Shown in pieces: positions 7,948 to 16,211 of a DNA stretch of 64,000 nucleotides. This DNA comes from CAZENU01 sp965222125. GTDB taxonomy: Bacteria > Chloroflexota > Dehalococcoidia > Lucifugimonadales > CAZENU01. The DNA is taken from positions 1-64,000 of the forward strand of contig CBDCTC010000001.1 in the NCBI GenBank assembly GCA_965222125.1. Reading direction: 5' to 3'. Position 1 is the first letter of the stretch; every line of letters starts with the position of its first letter. The notes under the pieces are model-generated. The model searched no databases. It saw nothing but the letters and a program-made list of their open reading frames with translations, and was not told where the DNA came from. Both the position numbers and the translations under genes were made by a program.

Positions 7948-9408
7948 TCAGCGGTCGAGGCGGCGGAGCGCGGCCCGGGCGGCGAAGTAGCCGCACATGC
8001 CGTGCACCCCGCCGCCGGGCGGCGTCGACGAGGAGCAGATGTAGATGTCTGTCGACGGTATGGAGTAGGGGTTGAGCAGCCTGGCGGGACGCGAGAAAAG
8101 CTGGCCGAGGTCCTGGACTCCGCCGTTGATGTCTCCGCCGACGCAATTCGGATTGTATTCCTCCAACGCGGCCGGAGGCCGAACGCTTCTCTTCAGGATG
8201 CGCTCCCGGAACCCCGGAGCGAAACGCTCCACCTGGGCCTCGATCCTGTCGGTCATGTCGAAGCGGGACCCGTTGGGCACGTGGCAGTAGGCCCAAACAG
8301 TGTGCCGCCCCTCGGGAGCCCTGGACGGATCGAAGAGGCTCGGCTGGGAGAGCAGCACGAACGGCCTGTCCGGGTGGCGCCCGAGCCAGACATTGCGCTC
8401 TGCATTGGCGATCTCGTCCATCGAGCCGCCCAGATGGACCGTGCCGGCCCGCGCGCACTCGGAGGCCCTCCAGGGAACCGGACCGCTCAGTGCCCAGTCG
8501 ACCTTGAAGGCAGCGGGTCCGTAGCGGTACGCATCGAGGCTGCGTCGGAAGCGGCCGGGCAGGTGTCGTCCGGCGATTTTGACGACCTGTCTGGGCGTCA
8601 TGTCGAGGAGAGTGACGACTGCGGCGGGCACGTCCTCCAGCCGTTCCACCGGCACGCCGGTCTCGATCCGACCGCCGAGGGAGGTCAGGTGGGAGGCCAG
8701 TGCCCCTGATATTCGCTGTGCCCCGCCCCGCGGCATCGGCCAGCCGACGGCGTGACCGGCGGCGCCCAGAACGAGGCCGAATGCGGCGCTCAGAGGTCGT
8801 TCGAGAGGCAGGATCGAATGTGCGGCCAGGCCGGCGAACAGCGCCCGCGCTCGTTCTCCCTGAAAGCGGGCTTGGGCCACGGACCGCGCCGATCGCAGGC
8901 CAGTGAGTCCGAAGCGGGCGGTCACCAGCGGGTGGCGCGGAAATCGCAGAGGGCCCAGGATGTCTACGGTGAGCTTGTCCCAGTCGTCCACGAGAGGGAC
9001 AAATAACTCGCTGTACGACGCGGCGTCGGGCCCCAAGCCGTCGGCCGTCGCCTCGACTGAGCGCTCCATCATTACGGCCGTGCCGTTGTCGAGTGGGTGC
9101 GCCAGCGGCGCGGGAGGGTGAACCCAGTCCAGGCCGTGGTCGGACAGCGGAAGTGTGGAAAAGAAGGGCGAGCCCGCTGCCATGGGATGGACCGCCGAGC
9201 ACACGTCGTGGAGGAACCCGGGCAGCGTCAGAGCGGCTGATCGGGCACCCCCTCCGACCGTGTCTCGCCCCTCCACGACCAGCACGGAACGCCCCGTTTG
9301 CGCGATGGCAATTCCTGCCGACAGGCCATTCGGTCCCGCGCCGACGACGAGCGCGTCGTAGCTACCCCGGACTTGACCCTCGATCGATCCCTCCGTACTG
9401 CCCGGCAA
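7948..9408 (-). CDS. Phytoene dehydrogenase/PYROXD2-like FAD oxidoreductase
   Basis: About 486 residues. The N-terminal dinucleotide fold YDALVVGAGPNGLSAGIAIAQ followed by VVEGRDTVGGGARS binds FAD as in CrtI/CrtISO and PYROXD2-type proteins. The C-terminal PPGGGVHGMCGYFAARAAL closes the FAD site. Similar proteins act on carotenoids or unknown polyisoprenoid or lipid substrates; the substrate here is not predictable, and no carotenoid genes are nearby. The start is uncertain: the TTG at 9408 is 15 bases after the DoxX stop at 9423, and no better ATG or GTG fits without entering that gene. Probably cotranscribed with DoxX. Confidence 0.82.
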   Translation of the reverse strand: MPGSTEGSIEGQVRGSYDALVVGAGPNGLSAGIAIAQTGRSVLVVEGRDTVGGGARSAALTLPGFLHDVCSAVHPMAAGSPFFSTLPLSDHGLDWVHPPAPLAHPLDNGTAVMMERSVEATADGLGPDAASYSELFVPLVDDWDKLTVDILGPLRFPRHPLVTARFGLTGLRSARSVAQARFQGERARALFAGLAAHSILPLERPLSAAFGLVLGAAGHAVGWPMPRGGAQRISGALASHLTSLGGRIETGVPVERLEDVPAAVVTLLDMTPRQVVKIAGRHLPGRFRRSLDAYRYGPAAFKVDWALSGPVPWRASECARAGTVHLGGSMDEIANAERNVWLGRHPDRPFVLLSQPSLFDPSRAPEGRHTVWAYCHVPNGSRFDMTDRIEAQVERFAPGFRERILKRSVRPPAALEEYNPNCVGGDINGGVQDLGQLFSRPARLLNPYSIPSTDIYICSSSTPPGGGVHGMCGYFAARAALRRLDR

Positions 9409-9422
9409 TTGCAGGCTGGTAC

Positions 9423-9911
9423 CTACAGCAGCTCCTTGCCATACAGGTACCGCTCGATACCCCACTTGCGACTGCCGAGAACACCGATGATCCCTGCGCA
9501 GATGAACCACAGAATCGTAACCTCGCCACCGTGCGCCACGAACGCATTGCCTCCGTCTGGAGGATTGGGGTACAGATGCGGCCAGGGCCATACAGGGCTG
9601 AGAGCAGCGTGTACTCCAAAGTACGCGACGATCATCGTCGCAACGAGCGCGCCCGCCCCCAATCTGGTCAGAATGCCAAGCCCTATCAGGAGTGCCGCAG
9701 TGAGCTCCACCCAGCCCGCAATGTCTACCAGTGTGCCCAGCCCGTTCGGATTCGCCCCCGCGGGAAAGTCCCACAGCAAGAACGCCTTCTGTGCGCCATG
9801 CAGCCCAACCAAGACTGCAAAGACGATCCTGAAGAGCAGATAGAACTCGTCAGAGAGCGGCCCGAAATATCGCCCGAGTAACCCCGGCTGCGCCACGTTT
9901 CTTTCTGTCAT
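9423..9911 (-). CDS. DoxX family membrane protein
   Basis: A 162-residue protein with four membrane helices, as in DoxX/DoxD-like proteins. The first helix is FYLLFRIVFAVLVGLHGAQK; then come AGWVELTAALLIGLGILTRLG, VATMIVAYFGVHA and VTILWFICAGIIGVLG. The ATG at 9911 is preceded by GGGAG at proper spacing; longer upstream readings lack hydrophobic character. DoxX proteins are membrane partners of redox systems. The oxidoreductase gene starting 15 bases downstream makes a functional pairing likely. Confidence 0.85.
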   Translation of the reverse strand: MTERNVAQPGLLGRYFGPLSDEFYLLFRIVFAVLVGLHGAQKAFLLWDFPAGANPNGLGTLVDIAGWVELTAALLIGLGILTRLGAGALVATMIVAYFGVHAALSPVWPWPHLYPNPPDGGNAFVAHGGEVTILWFICAGIIGVLGSRKWGIERYLYGKELL

Positions 9912-10133
9912 AGCCACGATCTCCCTTCTGTGTGAGATTGCCCGTATGGCCAGTCTTGAGGTGGGATGCTTGACCCGCTGCCCCGCCTTGTGCCGCTCGT
10001 ATGATATGCACGGATGGCGGATTCGTCCAGATCCTGAGTCTTGGGAAGCTGGCGCCATCCGACCGGCGATACAATGGGCGCCGGACTTCCTACGCCGACC
10101 CCGGCAGTCTCGACCTGCGTGCGCGAAAGAGGC

Positions 10134-10139
10134 TATATT
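10134..10139 (+). promoter_or_regulatory. -10 box TATATT of a likely leaderless promoter
   Basis: TATATT is at 10134-10139, only six bases before the ATG at 10146. Transcription would begin at or next to the start codon, so the regulator mRNA is probably leaderless. No Shine-Dalgarno sequence is present. The upstream block is the one duplicated at 7821-7884. Confidence 0.5.
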
Positions 10140-10145
10140 ACCGAC

Positions 10146-10868
10146 ATGACAGCCATTCCGGGAGCCGCGCCGACGTCGAGAGCGGTCCTCGTTGTCGAGG
10201 ACGAGGAAAACCTGCTGGAGGCGCTGCGCTACAACCTACAGCGCGACGGTTACAGAGTCCTCACCGCCTCGGACGGCGAGACGGGCGTGGAGATGGCCCG
10301 GCAAGACAGGCCGGACCTGATCATTCTCGACCTGATGCTGCCAGGCCTGGACGGGATGGACGCCTGCAGGATCATCCGGAGAGGGAGCGACGTTCCGATC
10401 CTCATGCTGACAGCCAAGACCGAAGAGACCGACAAAGTAGTCGGGCTCGAGCTCGGCGCCGACGACTACGTGAGCAAGCCGTTCAGCATGCGCGAGCTGA
10501 TGGCTCGAGTCGGGGCTCTCCTGAGACGCGCCGGCGCTTCGAGCACGCCGGGGGACTCTACGTTGGCAGGGCGGCTGAGATCGGGCGATCTGGAAGTCGA
10601 CGTCTCTCGTCACATCGCCACGCTGGCGGGGGAGACCGTCGAGTTGACTCCCCGGGAGTTCGACCTGCTCGCGCTCTTCCTGACGAATCGCGGCCGGGCG
10701 CTATCGCGGGACCAGATCCTGGACAGCCTGTGGGGCCGTGACTACGTGGGCGACAGCCGAACGGTGGACGTACACGTTCGCTGGCTGCGCAAGAAGATCG
10801 AGTCCGCTCCGGGGAACCCGAGGCGGATCGTCACGGTCCGCGGACTTGGCTATCGGTTCGAGGCATGA
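10146..10868 (+). CDS. phoB: OmpR/PhoB-family response regulator
   Basis: A 240-residue regulator. The receiver domain has the acidic pocket (VVEDEEN), phospho-Asp near residue 62 (LIILDLMLPG), Thr (LMLTAKT) and Lys (DYVSKPF). The C-terminal winged helix (VELTPREFDLLALFL, then SRTVDVHVRWLRKKIE and VRGLGYRFEA) is PhoB/RegX3-like. The neighbouring PhoR-like kinase overlaps it by ATGA, and PstB follows, so it most likely activates the phosphate-starvation regulon. The symbol is by context and similarity. Confidence 0.9.
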   Translation: MTAIPGAAPTSRAVLVVEDEENLLEALRYNLQRDGYRVLTASDGETGVEMARQDRPDLIILDLMLPGLDGMDACRIIRRGSDVPILMLTAKTEETDKVVGLELGADDYVSKPFSMRELMARVGALLRRAGASSTPGDSTLAGRLRSGDLEVDVSRHIATLAGETVELTPREFDLLALFLTNRGRALSRDQILDSLWGRDYVGDSRTVDVHVRWLRKKIESAPGNPRRIVTVRGLGYRFEA

Positions 10869-12619
10869 GGCTGCCCAACAGTCTGCGCTGGCGCTTCGCC
10901 ATCGCCTATGCGGTGCTCGTCTTCGGCTCCCTGAGCGTTCTCGGCTTGCTCCTTGTCCTGCTGGTCCGCGATAAGCACATCGACGATGTCGAGGAACGGC
11001 TCGAGCACGAGGCCGGGCTTGTCGCCGAGTCGACGGCGGGGCTGTTCGACCGCGGAGCCGACCCGGCGGAGCTTCGCGCCGCGGCCGACCGGCTCGGCGG
11101 CTTAGTGGAGGCGAGAGTCACCCTGATGTCCAAAGACGGCGCGGTCCTGGCCGACTCCTGGCAGGACCCTGCAACGCTTCAGGACCAGTCGACGCGGCCG
11201 GAGGTCCGAGACGCGCTGGCCGAGGGGCTGGGGCGCAGCACCCGCCACGGAGCGACGGTGGACCGCGAGATGCTGTACACGGCGGTGCCGATCAGATCGG
11301 ACGGCGCGACGGTCGGCGTCGCCCGCGTGGCCCTGCCGACTTCCGAGATCGCGTCCAGCGTCCGCTCGACAATCGGTACCGTGGCTCTCAGTGTCGCGGT
11401 GATCGCCCTGCTCTCGTTCGGGCTGGCGTACGTCCTCGCCGGCCGGACGTCGCGCTCCGTGCGATCGGTCACGCACGGCGCCCGGCGACTCACACAAGGC
11501 GACTTGGACCACAGAGTCGAGGCGTTGTCTCATGACGAGACCGAAGAGCTGGCCGAGGCGTTGAACGCGATGGCGTCGACTCTCCGATCGTCGATAGGCG
11601 ACCTGTCGGAGGAGCGAGACCTCTTGTCCGCGGTGCTGAACACGATGGTCGACGGCGTGGTGGTCCTGGACGGCGAACGTCGAGCTGTCCTGGTCAACAG
11701 TGCGGCCGAGGAGCTCCTGGGCCTGGCCCGGGGGCAGTCGCTAGGCGGCCGGTTCGCGGACATCGTCCGCGATGACGAGCTGCTGAGGATCGTGGCCGTG
11801 AGCGTCGAGTCGCAGGCTCCGCAGCAGGCAGAGACGGATCTGCTGCACCAGCGCAGACTCGTGCGGGCGATGGCCATCCCCATCGGCAGGTCGAGCGGCG
11901 GCAGCGTGCTCGTCACCCTGCACGACCTCACGCAGATCCGGCGGGTCCACACGACGCGCCGAGAGTTCGTGACCAACGTGTCGCACGAGCTTCGCAGTCC
12001 GCTCGCGTCCATCAAGGCGATAGTGGAGACGCTCGAGTCCGGCGCTCTCGAAGAGCGGGAGCGGGCGGTGGAGTTCCTGGCGCGCATCGGCCGCGACGTC
12101 GATCGGATGACGCTGCTGGTCAACGATCTGCTGGAGCTGTCCCGGCTGGAGAGCGGCTACACCCAGATCAATCTCGTGCCGGTAGATATACGACCGATCA
12201 TCGACGACGCCGTGCAGACCGTCGGCCGCCGCACAGCCGTCGACGTCAGCGCACGTACGAACGGCGACCTTCCGCCCGTGCTGGGCGAGGGGCACATGGT
12301 CTGGCGCGTGCTGACGAATCTGCTGGAGAACGCCGTCAAGGCTACGTCGGACCTGGGTTCGGTAACAGTGACGGCGTCGGCCGAAGAGAGATCGGTGGTG
12401 GTCAGCGTGAGGGACACGGGCGCGGGCATCGGCCGGGAGCACCTTCCTCACGTCTTCGAGCGGTTCTACAAGATCGACCGGTCCCGCAGCGACAGCGGCA
12501 CCGGTCTCGGTTTGGCAATCGTGAAGCACATCGTGCAGGCTCACGGCGGCGAAGTCGACGTAGAGAGTGAAGAGGGCGTCGGCACGACGTTCAGCTTCAC
12601 CCTGCCGAGAGCGTCCTAG
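10865..12619 (+). CDS. phoR: PhoR-like sensor histidine kinase
   Basis: A 584-residue membrane kinase. Order: membrane helix at about 10-35, extracytoplasmic sensor of about 130 residues, second helix (TIGTVALSVAVIALLSFGLA), HAMP linker, PAS-like domain (about 255-350), HisKA with His374 in NVSHELRSPLASIK, then HATPase with N box (LTNLLENAVKA), G1 (DTGAGIG) and G2 (GTGLGLAIVK). It should phosphorylate the overlapping PhoB-type regulator. The four-base ATGA overlap couples their translation. Unlike many PhoR proteins it has a full periplasmic domain, so it may sense a ligand directly. Confidence 0.9.
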   Translation: MRLPNSLRWRFAIAYAVLVFGSLSVLGLLLVLLVRDKHIDDVEERLEHEAGLVAESTAGLFDRGADPAELRAAADRLGGLVEARVTLMSKDGAVLADSWQDPATLQDQSTRPEVRDALAEGLGRSTRHGATVDREMLYTAVPIRSDGATVGVARVALPTSEIASSVRSTIGTVALSVAVIALLSFGLAYVLAGRTSRSVRSVTHGARRLTQGDLDHRVEALSHDETEELAEALNAMASTLRSSIGDLSEERDLLSAVLNTMVDGVVVLDGERRAVLVNSAAEELLGLARGQSLGGRFADIVRDDELLRIVAVSVESQAPQQAETDLLHQRRLVRAMAIPIGRSSGGSVLVTLHDLTQIRRVHTTRREFVTNVSHELRSPLASIKAIVETLESGALEERERAVEFLARIGRDVDRMTLLVNDLLELSRLESGYTQINLVPVDIRPIIDDAVQTVGRRTAVDVSARTNGDLPPVLGEGHMVWRVLTNLLENAVKATSDLGSVTVTASAEERSVVVSVRDTGAGIGREHLPHVFERFYKIDRSRSDSGTGLGLAIVKHIVQAHGGEVDVESEEGVGTTFSFTLPRAS

Positions 12620-12690
12620 CCGTGCTCCGACAGAGCGGCCGCTTTGGTGTAGGCTTGCAACGGGAATAGGGAAGAGATCGGGGGATTAGC

Positions 12691-13464
12691 TTGGCTTCCG
12701 AGGACACGGTTCTCGCCGTTCAGGACCTCAACGCCTGGTACGGCTCGTTCCACGCACTGAAGGACATCAACCTCGAGGTCCGCCGCGGCAGCGTCACGGC
12801 GCTCATCGGGCCGTCGGGCTGCGGCAAGAGCACGCTGCTGCGGTGCATGAACCGGATGAACGACCTGATACCGGGCGCGGCGATCGAGGGGAGTATCCTG
12901 TTCAACCAGCGGGACATCTACGGGGACGACGTCGACCCGACGGAGATGCGGTCGCGCATTGGGATGGTGTTCCAGAAGCCGAACCCCTTTCCCAAGTCCA
13001 TCTACGACAACGTCACGTTCGGACTGAGGATCAACGGCTACAGCGGCAGCATCGCGGAAGCAGTCGAGCGGTCCCTGCGCCGCGCCGCTCTGTGGGACGA
13101 GGTCAAGGACCGGCTCAAAAAGAGCGCGCTCGCCCTGTCCGGCGGACAGCAGCAGAGGCTGTGCATCGCGCGGGCACTGGCCGTGGAGCCGGAGGTGATA
13201 CTGATGGACGAGCCTGCGTCGGCCCTGGACCCGATCGCGACCCTGGCGATCGAACAGCTGATTCGCGAGCTGTCCAGCGACGTGACCATCGTCATAGTCA
13301 CCCACAACATGCAGCAGGCGGCGCGAGTGTCGGACGAGACGGCGTTCCTGATGGCCGCCGACGACGGGACCGGATACATCGTAGAGCACGACGTCACCAG
13401 GCGCATATTCACCGATCCCAAGGACGAGCGCACCGAGGCCTACATAACCGGCCGGTTCAGCTAG
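12691..13464 (+). CDS. pstB: Phosphate ABC transporter ATP-binding protein
   Basis: A 257-residue ABC ATPase with Walker A GPSGCGKST, signature LSGGQQQR, Walker B VILMDEPASALD and switch His (VTHNMQQAARVSDE). The stretch CMNRMNDLIPGAAIEGSILF with KPNPFPKSIYDNV is diagnostic of PstB, the motor of high-affinity phosphate uptake. It starts with TTG at 12691 behind a G-rich ribosome binding site. The usual partners pstS, pstC, pstA and phoU are absent here, so the permease must be encoded elsewhere. Its place after phoBR suggests regulation by phosphate. Confidence 0.9.
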   Translation: MASEDTVLAVQDLNAWYGSFHALKDINLEVRRGSVTALIGPSGCGKSTLLRCMNRMNDLIPGAAIEGSILFNQRDIYGDDVDPTEMRSRIGMVFQKPNPFPKSIYDNVTFGLRINGYSGSIAEAVERSLRRAALWDEVKDRLKKSALALSGGQQQRLCIARALAVEPEVILMDEPASALDPIATLAIEQLIRELSSDVTIVIVTHNMQQAARVSDETAFLMAADDGTGYIVEHDVTRRIFTDPKDERTEAYITGRFS

Positions 13465-13637
13465 TAGGCCGAAGGCATCCGTTGGGGATCTTGCGTGCGC
13501 CCCTCGATACGCGCCGCTGAAGCATGCGTCGCTACTCGGGGTGAGCGAGTTGTACCGGTCCGAGCGGCTGCGCCGGGCGTCGGCATCGACTTTTCGACTG
13601 GGAAGACGTAAGCTCTGAGGGCAGGAGGAAATTTGAA

Positions 13638-14597
13638 ATGAAATTCCACGTAGGCGTCCCGATGAGTGCCCCGAAATACGACCCCGAGGCCATAAGTGCG
13701 ATCGCCCGCAAGGCCGACGAGCTTGGCTACCACTACATAGGCGGAGCGGAACGCCTCATCATGCCGAGGGTGATCCACTCCAAGTACCCGCGCGGAACGG
13801 GTGAGATACCCGGCGTGGGTACCGGCCAGAACATGCTGGAAGCCCAGTCGACAATGAGCTTCATCGCGGGCCAGACGAAGCAGATTCGTCTGATGCCCTT
13901 CTTCGTCGTGCCATATCGCAATCCTATCCTGGCCGCCAAGATGCTCGCGACCATCGACGTCCTGTCCAACGGCAGGATGAACATCCTGATCGGGCCGGGC
14001 TGGAACCGCGAAGAGGCCGCCGCCATGCTGATGCCCACACCCTGGGAGAAGCGCGGCGCGGTGACCAATGAGTACCTTCAGGCCTTTACGGAGCTGTGGT
14101 CCAAGGAGAACCCGACTTTCCACGGCGAGTACCTGGACATCTCCGAGGTCGACTTCGCCCCGAAGACCGTGCAGCAGCCCCACATCCCGTACTGGATCGG
14201 CGGCGAAAGCCCCCCGGCGCTTCGGCGGGCGGCGTTGCTGGGGGACGGCTGGGCCCCGGCGGGCAACAACCAGGCGCATCCGATCGAGACCGACGAAAAG
14301 CTCGTTAGCGCCCTGGACTCGATCAAGCGCCGCGGAGAGGCCGCGGGCCGGGATATGTCTGGCTTCGGTCTGCGTTGGGGAGGCCTTTCCTGGGACGGCG
14401 GCAACCCGAACGCCGGAACGGGAACGGACCGCAAGCCGTTTACCGGTACGGCCGAGCAGGTCGCCGAGGACATCCGCGGGCAGGCGAAGCTTGGCGTCAC
14501 CAACATGAGCGCCGGCGCGTCGGCCGACAGCCTCGCCGGACAGTTCGAGTTGATGGAGAGCTTCTCGACCGAAGTGATGCCGCTGGTCTCCGACTAG
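13638..14597 (+). CDS. LLM-class flavin-dependent oxidoreductase
   Basis: A 319-residue protein of the luciferase-like monooxygenase superfamily. It begins MKFHVGVPMSAPKYDPEAI, with later GWNREEAAAML, HIPYWIGGESPPALRRAALL and GDGWAP segments typical of F420- or FMN-dependent TIM-barrel members. A strong ribosome binding site (AGGAGG) precedes the ATG. The substrate is unknown. This gene and the glycosidase-like gene on the other strand would end 20 bases apart if the intervening IS1182-type element were removed. Confidence 0.85.
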   Translation: MKFHVGVPMSAPKYDPEAISAIARKADELGYHYIGGAERLIMPRVIHSKYPRGTGEIPGVGTGQNMLEAQSTMSFIAGQTKQIRLMPFFVVPYRNPILAAKMLATIDVLSNGRMNILIGPGWNREEAAAMLMPTPWEKRGAVTNEYLQAFTELWSKENPTFHGEYLDISEVDFAPKTVQQPHIPYWIGGESPPALRRAALLGDGWAPAGNNQAHPIETDEKLVSALDSIKRRGEAAGRDMSGFGLRWGGLSWDGGNPNAGTGTDRKPFTGTAEQVAEDIRGQAKLGVTNMSAGASADSLAGQFELMESFSTEVMPLVSD

Positions 14598-14618
14598 GCA
14601 CCGCGCGTCGGCCGCTAG

Positions 14619-16211
14619 CAGCCCGTCCGAGGATTATCTAACGGTGCTTGCGGGTCAGCGACAATGGATCGCGACAACTAATTGTGCCGTTGCCCCGGCC
14701 GGCCGCCAGATAGCTTTGCGAATAGCGCCGTGCTCACTACCTCGGCAGATCGAGCCTTCTATGATCTCGGACCACTCGTAATTCGGTCCTGATGCGTTGG
14801 GCTGGCCCATCGACCCGTGCTTTCCTGTGCAGATTGACCCCAAAGCGGAACAGTTTGAGCAGGTTGTGGCCGGTGCAGATCAGCGACCATTCGCCGTTCA
14901 CCTTCTCCAGTCCCCGCAGCAGGAACTGCCGGAATCCACGGCCCTGCTTGATCTGGCCGAATACCGGCTCCACAGTTTGCATCCGCAAAGCGTAGCGCTG
15001 CCGACCCCGCTTGGTCTGTAACTTCCGTCGCATCCGGTCCTTGGGAGACAGATGGCTGGGTATGCGACCTCGGGGCGCGGGTGGCACAACCCGGCCGTGG
15101 CGGGTCTGCTCCGGCGCGACGAACGGGTCCACGCCCAGAGCATAGAGCTCCTCGACTGCCTTTGCCGAGTAATAGCCAGCATCGGCGGATACTTCCCTGG
15201 GGACTGCACCGACGTTGTCGATGGTCTCCTCCATCATCACCGCAGCCTGTTGCTTATCCGAAGTCTGGTTGGTGGCCCGCGCCGCCACGATCACCTGGTG
15301 AGCGCTGTCCACCACCGCCTGACAGTTGTACGCTTGCAGGAAGTCCTTTCCTCCAGGTGCGGGGATGATGCGCGACTCGGCATCGGTGAAGTTACGCTGG
15401 GCCTTGTCGTCGGGCACCCCCGGGTGCTTACCACCTTCGGCCTCGGCCCGTTCGCCAGCCGCCTGCGCCTCGGCTTCCAGCGCCGCCATGGCTTCCCGTA
15501 TCTTCTCCAACCTACCCTCTCGGAAGGCCAACTCCTGCGGCAACTCATCTCCACGCTTGTCTTTGCCGTACCGCCGGTCTTCCTCATCATCCGCTGCCTG
15601 GGCCTGTCGCAACAACTCCGCTACCTCCGCCGACAACTGCGCTGCCTTCTCCTTCATCCGTTGGTAACTCATCGCCTTATGCTTCGATGCGTTGGCCTTG
15701 ACCTTCGTGCCGTCCAGCGCCACGTGCCCCAGCTTCACCAGCCCCGCCTGCTGGCACAACGCCAGTACCTGTACGAACAGGCCCGACAGCGCATCCACAT
15801 TATCCTTGCGAAAGTCGGAGATGGTCCGGAAGTCCGGTGTGTTGTTCGCCGCCAACACCCTGAAGGGGATGTCCTCGTGGAGACGCTGGGCGATGCGGCG
15901 TGAGGACGACACCCCCACGCAGTAACCGTAGAGCAACACCTTGACCATCATCCGTGGATGATACGGCGGTCCGCCTCGCCGTTCCCGCTCGTAGCGAGCG
16001 GTGACCTCCGACATGTCCAACTGGTCCACCACGTCGGATATGAAGTAGGCCAGATGGTCGTCAGGCAGCCACTCCTGCAACGCCGCTGGCAACAGCAACT
16101 GCTGGTCGGGTTCGTAGGGAAGGTAGGTTTTGCTCATCAACGACTCCCCGCTACTGGACTGGACCCATCATACCCCCAAACACTCGCCAACCGTGTTTCT
16201 CGGACAGGCTG
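14619..16211 (-). mobile_element. IS1182-type insertion sequence, 1593 bp
   Basis: Terminal inverted repeats are CAGCCCGTCCGAG at 14619-14631 and its near complement at 16199-16211 (12 of 13). They are flanked on both sides by CTAG (14615-14618 and 16212-16215), a likely 4-bp target duplication. One full transposase is inside. The right-hand CTAG supplies the TAG stop of the gene ending at 16212, so that gene was not broken. Confidence 0.85.
14737..16140 (-). CDS. IS1182-family transposase
   Basis: A 467-residue DDE transposase. The N-terminal domain (YLPYEPDQQLLLPAALQEWL, then HPRMMVKVLLYGY) and catalytic segments are typical: Asp in VALDGTKVKANASKHKAMS, Asp in VSADAGYYSAKA and Glu in VEPVFGQIKQGRGFRQFLLRG. 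An Ala/Glu-rich coiled insert sits between the first two, as in the family. The frame is intact, so the element may be active. The start is the ATG at 16140 or the next at 16137. Confidence 0.92.
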   Translation of the reverse strand: MMSKTYLPYEPDQQLLLPAALQEWLPDDHLAYFISDVVDQLDMSEVTARYERERRGGPPYHPRMMVKVLLYGYCVGVSSSRRIAQRLHEDIPFRVLAANNTPDFRTISDFRKDNVDALSGLFVQVLALCQQAGLVKLGHVALDGTKVKANASKHKAMSYQRMKEKAAQLSAEVAELLRQAQAADDEEDRRYGKDKRGDELPQELAFREGRLEKIREAMAALEAEAQAAGERAEAEGGKHPGVPDDKAQRNFTDAESRIIPAPGGKDFLQAYNCQAVVDSAHQVIVAARATNQTSDKQQAAVMMEETIDNVGAVPREVSADAGYYSAKAVEELYALGVDPFVAPEQTRHGRVVPPAPRGRIPSHLSPKDRMRRKLQTKRGRQRYALRMQTVEPVFGQIKQGRGFRQFLLRGLEKVNGEWSLICTGHNLLKLFRFGVNLHRKARVDGPAQRIRTELRVVRDHRRLDLPR

